Notes: a model not told the origin generated them from the letters alone. A stretch of DNA of 64,000 nucleotides from JAUWGC01 sp963753055 (GCA_963753055.1 CAVWAP010000002.1:496001-560000); one strand, 5' to 3'. Shown: positions 27,097-36,147, counted from the stretch's first letter. A program made the numbers and translations.

Positions 27097-28299
27097 TTAA
27101 AAATCCTGATACAACAGATTATCATAGGGATACCGGCTCAGGTGCATCTTCTTCACCTTCTGATACATCAACTCCTTTAATTCTGTGATATTAACTTTCT
27201 CTTTTGCAGATATGAATATGCAAGGATCGTTGTCTTTCGCCATCCAGGTGTGTTTGAGCTCTTCAAGTGGTATATTCTCCTTTTCTCTGGGTGTCAGGTC
27301 ATCCTCTTCCTTCTCCACATAATGGTATGCATCGATCTTATTGAAGATTATTATTGTTGGTTTATCAATAATATGAATCTCATCCAGTGTTTGTTGAACG
27401 ACCCTGATCTGCTCTTTAAATTCAGGATGGGAAATATCTACTACGTGCAGCAAAATATCTGCTTCACGGGCTTCGTCAAGGGTTGATTTAAAGGATTCGA
27501 TCAATCCATGAGGCAATTTTCGAATGAAACCAACGGTATCGGACAGCAGAAAAGGAACATTAGCGATCACAACCTTTCGTACCGTTGTATCCAGGGTTGC
27601 GAAAAGCTTGTTTTCTGCAAAAATATTGGATTTGCTCAGCAGGTTCATGATCGTTGATTTGCCAACATTGGTATATCCAACCAGGGCAACCCTGATCAGG
27701 CTTTTGCGACTTTTCCGCTGAACAGACTTGGTTGTATCAATCTTTTTAAGCTTTTCCTTAAGCAGGGCGATCCGCTCCCTGATGATCCTTCGGTCGGTCT
27801 CAATCTCTTTTTCTCCCGGACCTTTCAATCCTATTCCACCTTTTTGTTTGGAAAGGTGCGTCCATAACTTGGTTAGCCTGGGCAGCAAGTATTCATATTG
27901 TGCCAGTTCTACCTGCGTCTTGGCATGGGCAGTACGGGCACGGCTGGCAAAAATATCCAGGATCAGATGGTTACGGTCGATCACCTTGCAATCGAGCGAT
28001 TTCTCAATATTGCGTATCTGGGAAGGGCTCAGCTCATCATCAAAAATAGCCAGGTCTATCTTTTCGCTTTTCACATATGATTGGATCTCACCCAGCTTGC
28101 CAGACCCGACAAAAGTTTTTGTATCCGGTCTTTGCAGGGATTGTGTAAAGCGTTTGACAGGAATACCACCTGCAGTTTCCACAAGGAAAGCAAGTTCTTC
28201 AAGGTATTCCTCAATCCTTGCACGATCCTCCTGGCTGGTGATAAGACCAACAAGGATGGCTCTTTCTTTTACAGCTTTTATTTCTATGTTCTGGGCCAA
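27097..28299 (-). CDS. hflX: Ribosome-associated GTPase HflX
   Basis: 400 aa. The N-terminal HflX domain (VGSGKLGEI and the ELSPSQIRNIEK segment) is followed by a coiled region with KQKGGIGLKGPGEKEIETDRR, the family hallmark, and a GTPase domain with P-loop VGYTNVGKST, switch DTTVRKV, DTVGFIRKLPHGLIESF and NKID. HflX splits or rescues stalled ribosomes. No membrane signal. It ends against the repeat that separates it from icmF; trpS lies upstream on the same strand, 12 nt away. Confidence 0.96.
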   Translation of the reverse strand: MAQNIEIKAVKERAILVGLITSQEDRARIEEYLEELAFLVETAGGIPVKRFTQSLQRPDTKTFVGSGKLGEIQSYVKSEKIDLAIFDDELSPSQIRNIEKSLDCKVIDRNHLILDIFASRARTAHAKTQVELAQYEYLLPRLTKLWTHLSKQKGGIGLKGPGEKEIETDRRIIRERIALLKEKLKKIDTTKSVQRKSRKSLIRVALVGYTNVGKSTIMNLLSKSNIFAENKLFATLDTTVRKVVIANVPFLLSDTVGFIRKLPHGLIESFKSTLDEAREADILLHVVDISHPEFKEQIRVVQQTLDEIHIIDKPTIIIFNKIDAYHYVEKEEDDLTPREKENIPLEELKHTWMAKDNDPCIFISAKEKVNITELKELMYQKVKKMHLSRYPYDNLLYQDF

Positions 28300-28311
28300 T
28301 AATGAGGCTTA

Positions 28312-29307
28312 TCAGAATGTTTTAAATCCAATGATTTCGCGGACTTCCTTGAGTGTCTGACTAGCACTTTCTCTAGCCTTTTCCGCACCTTGCCTGGCGA
28401 CTTTCCTTAGATAATCATTATCTGCAGAAAGTGCTTTGATCTTCTCCAGGAAAGGGGATGTGAACTTGATCATGTCTTCTGCCAGTTGTTTCTTTAAGTC
28501 ACCATAACGGATCTGGCATGTATTATATTGATCATCAAAGAATTTTATTGTTTCTTCGGTGGAAACGACCTTCATAAGGTCAAACAGGTTCTGAACCGGC
28601 TCTGACTTCTCCTGGTTGTCTGCTGTTGGTCCTGCATCGGTCACTGCCCGCATCACTTTTTTCCGGATCACCCCTGGCTCATCGTTCAGGAAAATGGCAT
28701 TCCCTTCACCTTCAGATTTTCCCATCTTTCCGCTTCCATCCAGCCCGGGGACCTTAATGAGGTCTTCGCCAAAATTAAATGCCTTGGGGATAGGAAATAA
28801 TTCAGTGTCATACATGCGGTTGAACCGTCTTGCAAATGTCCTCATCATCTCAAGGTTCTGTTCCTGGTCTTTGCCTACTGGCACCTTGGCAGCTTTGTGG
28901 ATGATCACGTCGGCAGCCATCAGTGTTGGATAAGTCAGCAATCCTGCATTCACATTCTCAGGTTGCTTCCTGACTTTTTCTTTGAAAGAGGTACACCTTT
29001 CCAGCTCACCCAGGTAAGCATTCATGTTTAACAAAAGATACAGCTCCGGCACTTCCGGAACGTCGCTCTGAATATACAATGTTGCCTTCTCCGGGTCTAA
29101 TCCTGATGCAAGGTATTCCACGAGGACTTGCTTAACGTTTCCATGCAAATCTTCAGGGTTTGGATGAGTCGTTAACGAATGGTAATCAGCAATGAAAAAA
29201 AAGCATTCATTCTCATCCTGCATCTTGATGAAATTCCTGATAGCACCGAAGTAATTACCCAGGTGTAAATTCCCTGTTGGCCTTATGCCACTTACTACTT
29301 TATCCAT
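28312..29307 (-). CDS. trpS: Tryptophanyl-tRNA synthetase
   Basis: 331 aa, typical of bacterial TrpRS. Class I signatures: the HIGH-type motif in SGIRPTGNLHLGNYFGA and the KMSKS-type motif in GSGKMGKSEGEGNAI. It attaches tryptophan to tRNA-Trp in the cytoplasm. The gene is upstream of hflX on the same strand and may share its transcript. Confidence 0.97.
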   Translation of the reverse strand: MDKVVSGIRPTGNLHLGNYFGAIRNFIKMQDENECFFFIADYHSLTTHPNPEDLHGNVKQVLVEYLASGLDPEKATLYIQSDVPEVPELYLLLNMNAYLGELERCTSFKEKVRKQPENVNAGLLTYPTLMAADVIIHKAAKVPVGKDQEQNLEMMRTFARRFNRMYDTELFPIPKAFNFGEDLIKVPGLDGSGKMGKSEGEGNAIFLNDEPGVIRKKVMRAVTDAGPTADNQEKSEPVQNLFDLMKVVSTEETIKFFDDQYNTCQIRYGDLKKQLAEDMIKFTSPFLEKIKALSADNDYLRKVARQGAEKARESASQTLKEVREIIGFKTF

Positions 29308-29330
29308 GTTTGCGAAATTACAAAAAAGAA

Positions 29331-29358
29331 GTGAAGCGTGAAGCGTGAAGCGTGAAGA
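29331..29358. repeat. Four GTGAAGC heptamers between RNase G and trpS
   Basis: GTGAAGC three times then GTGAAGA, exactly 4 x 7 bp, ending 8 nt before the RNase G stop and about 24 nt upstream of the trpS start. The array lies between two co-directional minus-strand genes. Confidence 0.9.
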
Positions 29359-29366
29359 GAAAAAAA

Positions 29367-30917
29367 TTACATCTTGAGTTCTTCGTTATTCTGGTCGAAG
29401 AAATGATATTCCAGATAATGATATGCATTGTTGGCTTCAAGGCGGATCCATTTTCTGTACTTGCTGTACCATTTCATCTGGATGGATCGCAGGCCCTTGG
29501 TAAGGTAAGCATGAAGATAAGGATGAAGCTCAATTTTGATGTACTTCTCGTTCTGCTCTTTCAACAGGTATTCCAGGTTGTTTTCAATATCATCAGTAAT
29601 GATGAGGCTTGGTTTTATTTCACCTGTACCATTACAGGTTGGGCAACGTTCTACAATTTCAACATTCATCTCAGGCTTAACACGCTGCCTTGTAATCTGT
29701 ACCAGGCCAAACTTACTTGGTGGAAGGATGGTATGCTTGGCCCTGTCTTTTGCCATCTCATCCTTCAGCTTGTTGTACAGAGCACGACGGTGCTTCGCTT
29801 CATTCATATCGATGAAATCGATCACGATGATACCGCCCATATCCCGCAGACGCAACTGTCTTGCAATTTCAGTTGCTGCCTCCATGTTGACCTGTAATGC
29901 ATTACTTTCCTGGTTATCTACCTGTACTGTCCGGTGACCACTATTAACATCAATGACATGCAATGCTTCCGTATGCTCAATGATGAGATAAACACCGCTC
30001 TTGATAGTCACAGTTTTGCCAAATGAACTCTTAATCTGCTTGTCGACACCCAGGTAATCAAATATCGGGATCCTGCCTTTATAAAGCTTGACGATGTCAG
30101 TCTTCTGAGGCGCGATCGTACCGATAAAAGTCCTTACTTCTTCAAATAAAACCGGGTCGTTGACATGGACACTGTTAAATGATTCGCTCAGAAGGTCTCT
30201 TAATAAAGCTGATGTCTTGTCCAACTCACTGGCGACCTTTTTTGGTGGACGAGCATTAGTCAGCTTCTTGATTCCACCTGCCCATCTTTTGGTTAGGTTC
30301 TTTAAGTCTGCATCCAGATCGGCTACCAGCTTGTTCTCAGCCACAGTCCGGATAATTACACCAAAGTTATTAGGCTTGATACTCTGGATCAGCCTTTTAA
30401 GGCGGTTCCGCTCTTCCAGGCTCTTGATCTTCTGTGAGATTGAGACCCTGTTGGAGAAAGGAACCAGTACCAGGTACCTTCCGGCAAAAGATATTTCTGA
30501 AGTAAGCCTTGGCCCCTTGGTTGATATTGGCTCCTTGGCAATCTGAACCAATACCGGCTGGTTTGCCCTTAAGACCTGTGAAATCTTACCGGTCTTCTCA
30601 ATATCATGCTCCAGCTTGAAATCCTCCAGTTTTATAGGTCTGGACCTGGCTGTAATAGCAAGCTTAATGAATTTGTTAAGTGACCTAACCTGAGGACCCA
30701 GGTCCAGGTAATGAAGGAATGCATCTTTTTCGTAACCTACGTCAATGAATGCAGCATTTAAGCCGGGCATTATTCGCCTGACCTTGCCAAGATGAACATC
30801 ACCAACAGCATAATTGTTGCTGAAATTCTCTTTATGAAGCTCGACAAGGGACTTATCCTCCAGAAGTGCCAAATTGACTTCGTTAGGACCCGAATCGATG
30901 ATTAATTCCTTATTCAA
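29367..30917 (-). CDS. rng: Ribonuclease G/E family endoribonuclease
   Basis: 516 aa, RNase G length with no long RNase E C-terminal scaffold. N-terminal S1-like domain (GDVHLGKVRRIMPGLNAAFIDVGYEKDAFLHYLDLG), catalytic Mg-binding Asp residues in VIDVNSGH and IIVIDFIDM, and the zinc-link CPTCNGTG near residue 430. It processes rRNA ends and degrades mRNA. It follows HU and the small ribosomal-type gene on the same strand after a gap with a terminator hairpin, so it probably has its own promoter. Confidence 0.95.
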   Translation of the reverse strand: MNKELIIDSGPNEVNLALLEDKSLVELHKENFSNNYAVGDVHLGKVRRIMPGLNAAFIDVGYEKDAFLHYLDLGPQVRSLNKFIKLAITARSRPIKLEDFKLEHDIEKTGKISQVLRANQPVLVQIAKEPISTKGPRLTSEISFAGRYLVLVPFSNRVSISQKIKSLEERNRLKRLIQSIKPNNFGVIIRTVAENKLVADLDADLKNLTKRWAGGIKKLTNARPPKKVASELDKTSALLRDLLSESFNSVHVNDPVLFEEVRTFIGTIAPQKTDIVKLYKGRIPIFDYLGVDKQIKSSFGKTVTIKSGVYLIIEHTEALHVIDVNSGHRTVQVDNQESNALQVNMEAATEIARQLRLRDMGGIIVIDFIDMNEAKHRRALYNKLKDEMAKDRAKHTILPPSKFGLVQITRQRVKPEMNVEIVERCPTCNGTGEIKPSLIITDDIENNLEYLLKEQNEKYIKIELHPYLHAYLTKGLRSIQMKWYSKYRKWIRLEANNAYHYLEYHFFDQNNEELKM

Positions 30918-31016
30918 TATACATATGCTTTAACCATGTAGTGCAGGTATGCACTGTTTCATGGTATTATAAAGTTAGGCAGGCATTATAGCAATACGGC
31001 GGTAAGATGTGTGAAA

Positions 31017-31050
31017 ACAATTGCATAGCAAAGATTTACTATGCAATTGT
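31017..31050 (-). terminator. Rho-independent terminator after the 29-aa peptide gene
   Basis: A perfect 12-bp stem, ACAATTGCATAG (31017-31028) against CTATGCAATTGT (31039-31050), with a 10-nt loop. On the minus strand the stem is followed by a short T-rich run. It ends the transcript of HU and/or the small basic protein. Confidence 0.8.
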
Positions 31051-31052
31051 TC

Positions 31053-31142
31053 TTATTTCTTCTTGTGCCTGTTCTTCCTTAAACGCTTTTTGCGTTTATG
31101 GGTAGCCATCTTGTGTCTTTTCTTCTTTTTCCCGCTCGGCAT
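31053..31142 (-). CDS. 29-aa highly basic AURKAIP1/COX24-domain ribosomal-type peptide
   Basis: Read directly from the minus strand: ATG at 31142, TAA at 31053-31055, 29 codons. The peptide begins MPSGKKKKRHKMATHKRKKR and is over half Lys/Arg. The MPSGKKxKRHKMATHKRKKRLRKNRHK pattern is a Bacteroidota miniprotein that databases label AURKAIP1/COX24 domain, related to small-subunit ribosomal proteins such as bS22/mS38. A terminator follows 3 nt after the stop. It is too short for most gene callers. Confidence 0.85.
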   Translation of the reverse strand: MPSGKKKKRHKMATHKRKKRLRKNRHKKK

Positions 31143-31168
31143 GATGTCTGGTCGTTAATAAAAACTAA

Positions 31169-31453
31169 TTACCTGACGCTTTTTTTGACGTCGTTTACAA
31201 AAGTTTTTGCAGGTTTAAAAGAAGGGATATTGTGGGCTGGAATAATGATTGTGGTGTTCTTTGAAATATTCCTGCCTGTCTTTTGTGCTCTTTTCTTGAT
31301 GGTAAAGCTTCCGAATCCTCTGAGGTATACATTCTCACCTTTTGTTAAGGATCCCTTTACTGTGTCCATTAAAGCTTCTACAGTTGCCTGAACGGCTACT
31401 TTTTCAATGCCTGTTTTGTTAGCAATTTCTGTTACGATTTCTGCTTTTGTCAT
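31169..31453 (-). CDS. HU/IHF family DNA-binding protein
   Basis: 94 aa, the usual HU size. The family signature is GSFTIKKRAQKTGRNISKNTTIIIPAHNIPSFKPAKTF, giving the beta-arm that grips DNA, after the dimerising helices of MTKAEIVTEIANKTGIEK. It bends and compacts DNA as a dimer. A CAAAGATA at 31501-31508 (minus-strand TATCTTTG) is a good -7 element about 50 nt upstream. The 29-aa ribosomal-type gene follows 26 nt downstream and may be co-transcribed. Confidence 0.96.
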   Translation of the reverse strand: MTKAEIVTEIANKTGIEKVAVQATVEALMDTVKGSLTKGENVYLRGFGSFTIKKRAQKTGRNISKNTTIIIPAHNIPSFKPAKTFVNDVKKSVR

Positions 31454-31500
31454 AATGTTCTATATTTAATATGTTCAATTAAGTTTCTGATTGTGGGGAG

Positions 31501-31508
31501 CAAAGATA
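31501..31508 (-). promoter_or_regulatory. -7 promoter element for the HU gene
   Basis: Minus-strand TATCTTTG fits TAnnTTTG and lies about 50 nt upstream of the HU start. The flanks are very AT-rich and the -33 element is not clear. Confidence 0.5.
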
Positions 31509-31589
31509 TAAATTTTTTATTTTCAATGTCCTTTTTGAAATTTTTTTTCTTTTGTAATGTTCTCAAAATAAAAAAGTTTCTTTGTGCTG

Positions 31590-32660
31590 ATGAAAATTAA
31601 TGACATCCTGATTGGATGGTACCATGAAAATAAAAGGGATCTTCCCTGGCGAAAAACCAAGGATCCATACAGGATTTGGCTGTCGGAGATTATCCTGCAG
31701 CAAACCCGTGTTGATCAGGGGATGGATTACTATTTGCGTTTCGTCAGGAGATATCCGGATATCCGGTCCTTGGCTAAGGCATCGGAGCAGGAAATACTTA
31801 AGATGTGGCAGGGATTGGGATATTATTCAAGGGCAAGGAATATGCTGGCAACGGCCAGGAAAATTCAATCAGAGTCAGGAGGGAAGTTCCCGGCTGATTA
31901 TGATGAGATTATAAAACATAAAGGAATAGGACCATATACAGCCAGTGCCATTGCATCCATAGCATTTGATGAACCCTATCCTGTTATGGATGGAAATGTA
32001 AAAAGGGTGGTATCCAGGATATTCGGCATTAAGGATGAAATTAATTCAGGTAAAGCCATTAATCTGATTAATAGCATCCTGCTGGAATTGATCAATCCTG
32101 AAAATCCTGGCGATTTCAACCAGGCTATGATGGAGTTTGGGGCCTTACATTGTAAGCCCCAAAACCCTTTATGCGAAACCTGCCCCTTAATTGAAAGCTG
32201 CCAGGCTTATCATTCAGACATGGTTGACAAGTTGCCAGTCCTGTTAAAAAAGGCTAAGCAAAAGCAAAGAAAATTTGATTATGCAATAATTCTTTCAAGA
32301 AAAGAAAAAGAGGTCTTCTTCTGGATTCGAAAAAGAACTGCAAATGATATTTGGAAGAATATGTATGACTTTCCCTTGCTTGAATCAACAGGATCCTTCA
32401 TTAATGATAAGGATCTTGAACTCATAAAAACAAGTTCAGCATATAAACACCAGCTTACCCATCAACTTATCACTGCCAGATTCCATATTTATTCTTTCAA
32501 GTCACAGGTCACAGGTCACAGATCACAGGTCACAGATCCCAGGTCACAGGATATTAAACTTATAACCCTTAATGACCTGCATCAATACCCCTTCCCACGC
32601 TTAATAGACAAATTCATGCAAGAGGAATTGATCCCAGAGATTAAAAAAATTAAGGTTTGA
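31590..32660 (+). CDS. mutY: A/G-specific adenine glycosylase MutY
   Basis: About 356 aa from the Met at 31590. Helix-hairpin-helix glycosylase domain with LPWRKTKDPYRIWLSEIILQQTRV, the HhH plus catalytic Asp segment in HKGIGPYTASAIASIAFDEPYPVMDGNV, then the 4Fe-4S cluster CKPQNPLCETCPLIESC (C-x6-C-x2-C-x5-C) and a C-terminal NUDIX-like domain that reads 8-oxoG. It removes A mispaired with 8-oxoG. Near the C-terminus seven 7-bp words (32501-32549) encode a 7-residue-period insert (SQVTGHR, SQVTDPR) not expected in the family. Confidence 0.96.
   Translation: MKINDILIGWYHENKRDLPWRKTKDPYRIWLSEIILQQTRVDQGMDYYLRFVRRYPDIRSLAKASEQEILKMWQGLGYYSRARNMLATARKIQSESGGKFPADYDEIIKHKGIGPYTASAIASIAFDEPYPVMDGNVKRVVSRIFGIKDEINSGKAINLINSILLELINPENPGDFNQAMMEFGALHCKPQNPLCETCPLIESCQAYHSDMVDKLPVLLKKAKQKQRKFDYAIILSRKEKEVFFWIRKRTANDIWKNMYDFPLLESTGSFINDKDLELIKTSSAYKHQLTHQLITARFHIYSFKSQVTGHRSQVTDPRSQDIKLITLNDLHQYPFPRLIDKFMQEELIPEIKKIKV
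32501..32549. repeat. Seven GTCACAG-type heptamers inside the mutY coding sequence
   Basis: Words: GTCACAG x3, ATCACAG, GTCACAG, ATCCCAG, GTCACAG, i.e. 49 bp in perfect 7-bp register. Being 49 bp, one more base is needed to keep frame; the gene stays open and translates the array as SQVTGHRSQVTDPRSQ. It lies in the C-terminal NUDIX-like part of MutY. Confidence 0.92.
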
Positions 32661-32743
32661 TGGGAACAAATTGCAAAAACAGGTATTAACTAGTAAAGCA
32701 TTGTAAAATGCAAAATATGTTCATCTACTGAACAGAAATGAAT

Positions 32744-32751
32744 TAATTTTG
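32744..32751 (+). promoter_or_regulatory. -7 promoter element for ssb
   Basis: TAATTTTG fits TAnnTTTG, about 30 nt upstream of the ssb start, in the 121-nt gap after mutY. No clear -33 element. Confidence 0.5.
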
Positions 32752-32781
32752 TACTAATTATTAAACTCAAAAACGATTATT

Positions 32782-33207
32782 ATGGCGGGAGTGAATAAAG
32801 TGATTTTAATTGGAAACCTGGGGAAGGACCCTGAAGTCAGGGCCCTTGAATCAGGTGCGAAAGTTGCCAACTTCCCTTTGGCTACTACAGAGAGCTACAA
32901 GAACAAGAATGGAGAAAGGGTTGACACAACGGAATGGCACAATATTGTGCTTTGGAGAGGCCTGGCAGAAGTGGCAGAAAATTACCTGAAGAAAGGTAAC
33001 CAGGTCTTCATTGAAGGTAAGATCAGGACCAGATCGTGGGAAGACAAAGAAGGGAACAAGCGTTATACAACTGAGATCCTGGCCGACAACATGACTATGC
33101 TGGGAAGCAGAAAGGATGCGGACTACTCAGATTCACCTGCAACGGCTGAAAAGAGCAAAGCTGATGTTGCGGAGCCGGAATCACAAGAAGATGACCTGCC
33201 ATTCTAG
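32782..33207 (+). CDS. ssb: Single-stranded DNA-binding protein
   Basis: 141 aa. OB fold opening VNKVILIGNLGKDPEVRALESGAKVANFPLATTE, ending in an acidic tail with DDLPF, the C-terminal tip that recruits replication and repair partners. It coats single-stranded DNA as a tetramer. The mutY-ssb-gldE-gldD order is conserved in Bacteroidota. Confidence 0.97.
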   Translation: MAGVNKVILIGNLGKDPEVRALESGAKVANFPLATTESYKNKNGERVDTTEWHNIVLWRGLAEVAENYLKKGNQVFIEGKIRTRSWEDKEGNKRYTTEILADNMTMLGSRKDADYSDSPATAEKSKADVAEPESQEDDLPF

Positions 33208-33254
33208 GATTTGTGTAATTTTGTAATTATTAGATTGTAGATTAAAAATTAAAC
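33208..33254. repeat. Degenerate heptamers between ssb and gldE
   Basis: The last three words, ATTGTAG, ATTAAAA, ATTAAAC (33234-33254), are in 7-bp register and run to the gldE GTG start; the preceding GTAATTTT/GTAATTA words are looser. AT-rich, so weaker than the other arrays. Confidence 0.5.
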
Positions 33255-34553
33255 GTGGAAGATCCGGATAGTACCTCCCTTGTTTTGAGTCTGGCAGTTA
33301 TGGTGTTATTATTGTTCTTTTCAGCAATGATATCTGGTTCAGAAGTTGCCTTTTTTTCCCTTAATCCTTCCCAACTAAAGGATGTTGAGGAATCTCAAAG
33401 CCGTCGCAGCAAGCTTATCCTGGCTTTACTGGGTAAGCCTAAGAGACTCCTGGCAACAATACTAATATCAAATAATTTCATCAATGTAGCCATTGTGATC
33501 CTGTCGGTATTTATTACCAATGGGCTGATTTACCAGATCCAATATCCCCTGATAGCATTTCTTATCCAGATTGTTGTAGTTACCGCTATGATCTTATTAT
33601 TTGGTGAGATCATCCCAAAGATGTATGCCGCTACCAGGGCTGTGAAGTTTGCAACAATTATGGTTAGGCCATTGAATGCACTGGTCAAATTCTTTTTCCC
33701 CTTAAGTTCGATCCTCGTGAGGTCCACCTCTTTTATTGACAAGCAGATGGCCAATAAGGGAGTGGACATTTCAATCAGCGATCTTTCAGAAGCGATTGAG
33801 ATCACATCTGATGAGACAACACCGGAAGACGAGAAGAAAATACTGAAAGGCATTGTTAAGTTTGGGGATATTGAGGTAAGTGAGATCATGAAATCAAGGG
33901 TTGATGTGATTGCTGTTGATATGAATGAAGGATTTGAAGAGATCATGGAAAAGATCCTTACTTCAGGATTCTCCAGAATACCTGTGTATGAGGAATCGTT
34001 TGATCAGATAAAAGGCATCCTTTATGTTAAAGATCTTTTGCCATACCCGGATGAGAAAGAAGGCTTTAAATGGAATACCCTGATCAGGGATGCTTTCTTT
34101 GTTCCGGAAAACAAAAAGATCAGTGACCTGCTCAAGGAGTTCCAGGAAAAGAAAATCCATATGGCCATCATTGTGGATGAATATGGAGGGACCTCCGGAT
34201 TGGTTACACTTGAGGATATAATTGAAGAGATCGTTGGAGATATTTCAGACGAGTTTGACAGTCATGACGAAGAGATCGATTATACCCGGATTAATGACAA
34301 TAACTTTGTTTTCGAAGGGAAGACCACAATCAATGATTTTTGTAAGATCATAGGGATTGAAGATGAGATCTTCGATGAGGTCAAAGGCGATTCTGATTCA
34401 CTGGCGGGCCTTATTCTGGAGTTAGAAGGGAAGATCCCGGAAAAAGACATTACAATTAACTTTCAGAATTTCGACTTTACCATTAAGAAAGTTGATGATC
34501 GCCGGATCCAGAGGATTCATGTCTCCATTAAACCTAAAGAAGAGAATGCTTAA
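33255..34553 (+). CDS. gldE: Gliding-motility-associated GldE, CNNM/CorC-type membrane protein
   Basis: 432 aa, starting at GTG 33255. An N-terminal DUF21/CNNM membrane domain (three or four helices, with SGSEVAFFSL and FGEIIPKMYAA) is followed by two CBS domains (VSEIMKSRVDVIAVD...; HMAIIVDEYGGTSGLVTLEDIIEEIVGDISDE) and a C-terminal CorC/HlyC transporter-associated domain. GldE of Flavobacterium is this type and sits next to gldD. It is an inner-membrane protein possibly linked to divalent cations. Its role in gliding or secretion is indirect, and many non-gliding Bacteroidota carry it. It overlaps gldD by 8 nt. Confidence 0.9.
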   Translation: MEDPDSTSLVLSLAVMVLLLFFSAMISGSEVAFFSLNPSQLKDVEESQSRRSKLILALLGKPKRLLATILISNNFINVAIVILSVFITNGLIYQIQYPLIAFLIQIVVVTAMILLFGEIIPKMYAATRAVKFATIMVRPLNALVKFFFPLSSILVRSTSFIDKQMANKGVDISISDLSEAIEITSDETTPEDEKKILKGIVKFGDIEVSEIMKSRVDVIAVDMNEGFEEIMEKILTSGFSRIPVYEESFDQIKGILYVKDLLPYPDEKEGFKWNTLIRDAFFVPENKKISDLLKEFQEKKIHMAIIVDEYGGTSGLVTLEDIIEEIVGDISDEFDSHDEEIDYTRINDNNFVFEGKTTINDFCKIIGIEDEIFDEVKGDSDSLAGLILELEGKIPEKDITINFQNFDFTIKKVDDRRIQRIHVSIKPKEENA

Positions 34554-35127
34554 AAAAGTGCATGTAGTATACCTGGTGCTGTTATTCTTGTTTTTTGCCG
34601 CATGCAGTGATGTACCTGTTCCCAAACCCAGGGGATACTTCAGGATACAAATGCCCGAGAAATCATACCTTCCTTTCGATACAACATTCCCATATGCCTT
34701 TGAGTATCCGGCTTATGCTGTCATCACAAGTGATCCATATGCACCTGATGAACCCTACTGGATCAATATCAATTACCCTGAATTTAAAGGACAGCTGCAT
34801 ATCAGCTATAAGATGGTGAACGATACCAACCTGATCGATTTCCTGGAAGATTCACGAAAATTTGTCCTGAAGCATATACCAAAAGCGAGTGCAATCAATG
34901 ACAGTATAATCTATGACATGGAACGTGACCTGTATGGATTGTTTTATGAAATTCGTGGTGTGGGAGCGGCTTCCCCATTCCAGTTTTTTGTGACCGACAG
35001 CACAACTCACTTCGTCAGGGGGGCACTTTATTTTACTGTCAGGCCGAACAACGACTCCTTGTCCCCGGTAATTGATTATCTTAAAAAAGATATAGAACAC
35101 CTGCTTCTTACCTTCCGCTGGAAATAA
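34546..35127 (+). CDS. gldD: Gliding-motility lipoprotein GldD
   Basis: About 193 aa from the Met at 34546, which overlaps the last codons of gldE (8 nt); the frame extends upstream to 34492 but that start would place 18 residues before the signal. A lipoprotein signal ends LFFAACSD. The mature part has PKPRGYFRIQMPEKSY near its start and FTLRPN-like strands, as in GldD. In Flavobacterium GldD is needed for gliding and T9SS function; in this genome it probably supports the T9SS that exports the sorting-domain proteins seen here. Confidence 0.9.
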   Translation: MLKKVHVVYLVLLFLFFAACSDVPVPKPRGYFRIQMPEKSYLPFDTTFPYAFEYPAYAVITSDPYAPDEPYWININYPEFKGQLHISYKMVNDTNLIDFLEDSRKFVLKHIPKASAINDSIIYDMERDLYGLFYEIRGVGAASPFQFFVTDSTTHFVRGALYFTVRPNNDSLSPVIDYLKKDIEHLLLTFRWK

Positions 35128-35228
35128 CACATTTTATTTTTGACAATCAAATATTTTATTAAATTTGACCTTTCCTAAGAAAAAGCCAATGTAGTATATT
35201 AACCGGCAACCTTAAGAGGGGAGGGAAT

Positions 35229-36140
35229 ATGATTGAAACAATCAAGATAGGCACCCTGAAGTGGCATCACGTACTCAGTCCGTCAGAAGATGACCTTCAA
35301 TTCCTTAGCGATAATTTTTATTTTCACCCTCTTGACCTTGAAGATTGCCGGAGTAAGCTGAATCAAAGGCCTAAGATAGACACATACGACGATTATTACT
35401 TCCTTATATTACACTTCCCCAATTTTGATTCATCCGGAAGATTCTTGAAAACCAAGGAAGTAAAAATCTTTTGGGGGGAGGACTATATCATCACTATAGG
35501 CAGTTCTCACTGGGTAGTCATGGACATGTTCCTCAAAGCCAAGGAGCAGCTTGAGAAGAAAGAGGAGTTTGAAGTTGGTACCAGCGATGCATTGCTCTAT
35601 CGTATACTTGAGCGGCTTATGCGGGAATCCCTGGTCCTGATCAGGAAGGTAGGGCAGGATGTTGAGTATCTTAATACCCAGCTTTTCAGCAAAAGAGCTG
35701 TTCGTGTGATTGAAAGAATTACCATTACACGGAAGAACATCATTCTGTTAAACACCATATTTAAGCCACAACTGCCACTGTTCCAAAAGCTCGAGTCCGG
35801 TAAAGTAGAAGGTTATGCCATTAACATGGAAGATTACTGGGGTAATATCCTGGACTATTACCAGAAGATGTGGGACATGACGGAAGATTACGAGGAGTTG
35901 GTTGAGGGCCTGGCCAAAGCTTTTGATTCCTTGCAGGCTAACAGGACCAATGAGATCATGAAAGTACTGACATTCTTCTCAACGATACTCCTGCCACTGA
36001 CATTCATCACAGGCTTATACGGGATGAATGTGGGCTTACCTTTTCAGGAAGATCCAAATTCATTCTTCATCGTACTTGTTGCCATGGTCATCATCGTGGC
36101 CATCATGATCCTGTATTTCAAGAGAAAGCGATGGATCTGA
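35229..36140 (+). CDS. corA: CorA-type magnesium/cobalt channel
   Basis: 303 aa. Long cytoplasmic N-terminal domain, then two C-terminal membrane helices with the ion-filter signature YGMN (in TGLYGMNVGLPF) and a basic tail KRKRWI. It forms a pentameric Mg2+ channel at the inner membrane. It faces the aro gene convergently with a 7-nt gap. Confidence 0.94.
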   Translation: MIETIKIGTLKWHHVLSPSEDDLQFLSDNFYFHPLDLEDCRSKLNQRPKIDTYDDYYFLILHFPNFDSSGRFLKTKEVKIFWGEDYIITIGSSHWVVMDMFLKAKEQLEKKEEFEVGTSDALLYRILERLMRESLVLIRKVGQDVEYLNTQLFSKRAVRVIERITITRKNIILLNTIFKPQLPLFQKLESGKVEGYAINMEDYWGNILDYYQKMWDMTEDYEELVEGLAKAFDSLQANRTNEIMKVLTFFSTILLPLTFITGLYGMNVGLPFQEDPNSFFIVLVAMVIIVAIMILYFKRKRWI

Positions 36141-36147
36141 GACCTGC

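Noticed and set aside
27728..28360. 210-aa ORF antisense to hflX
   Set aside because: Shadow of hflX; biased Ser/Arg/Leu composition and no family resemblance.
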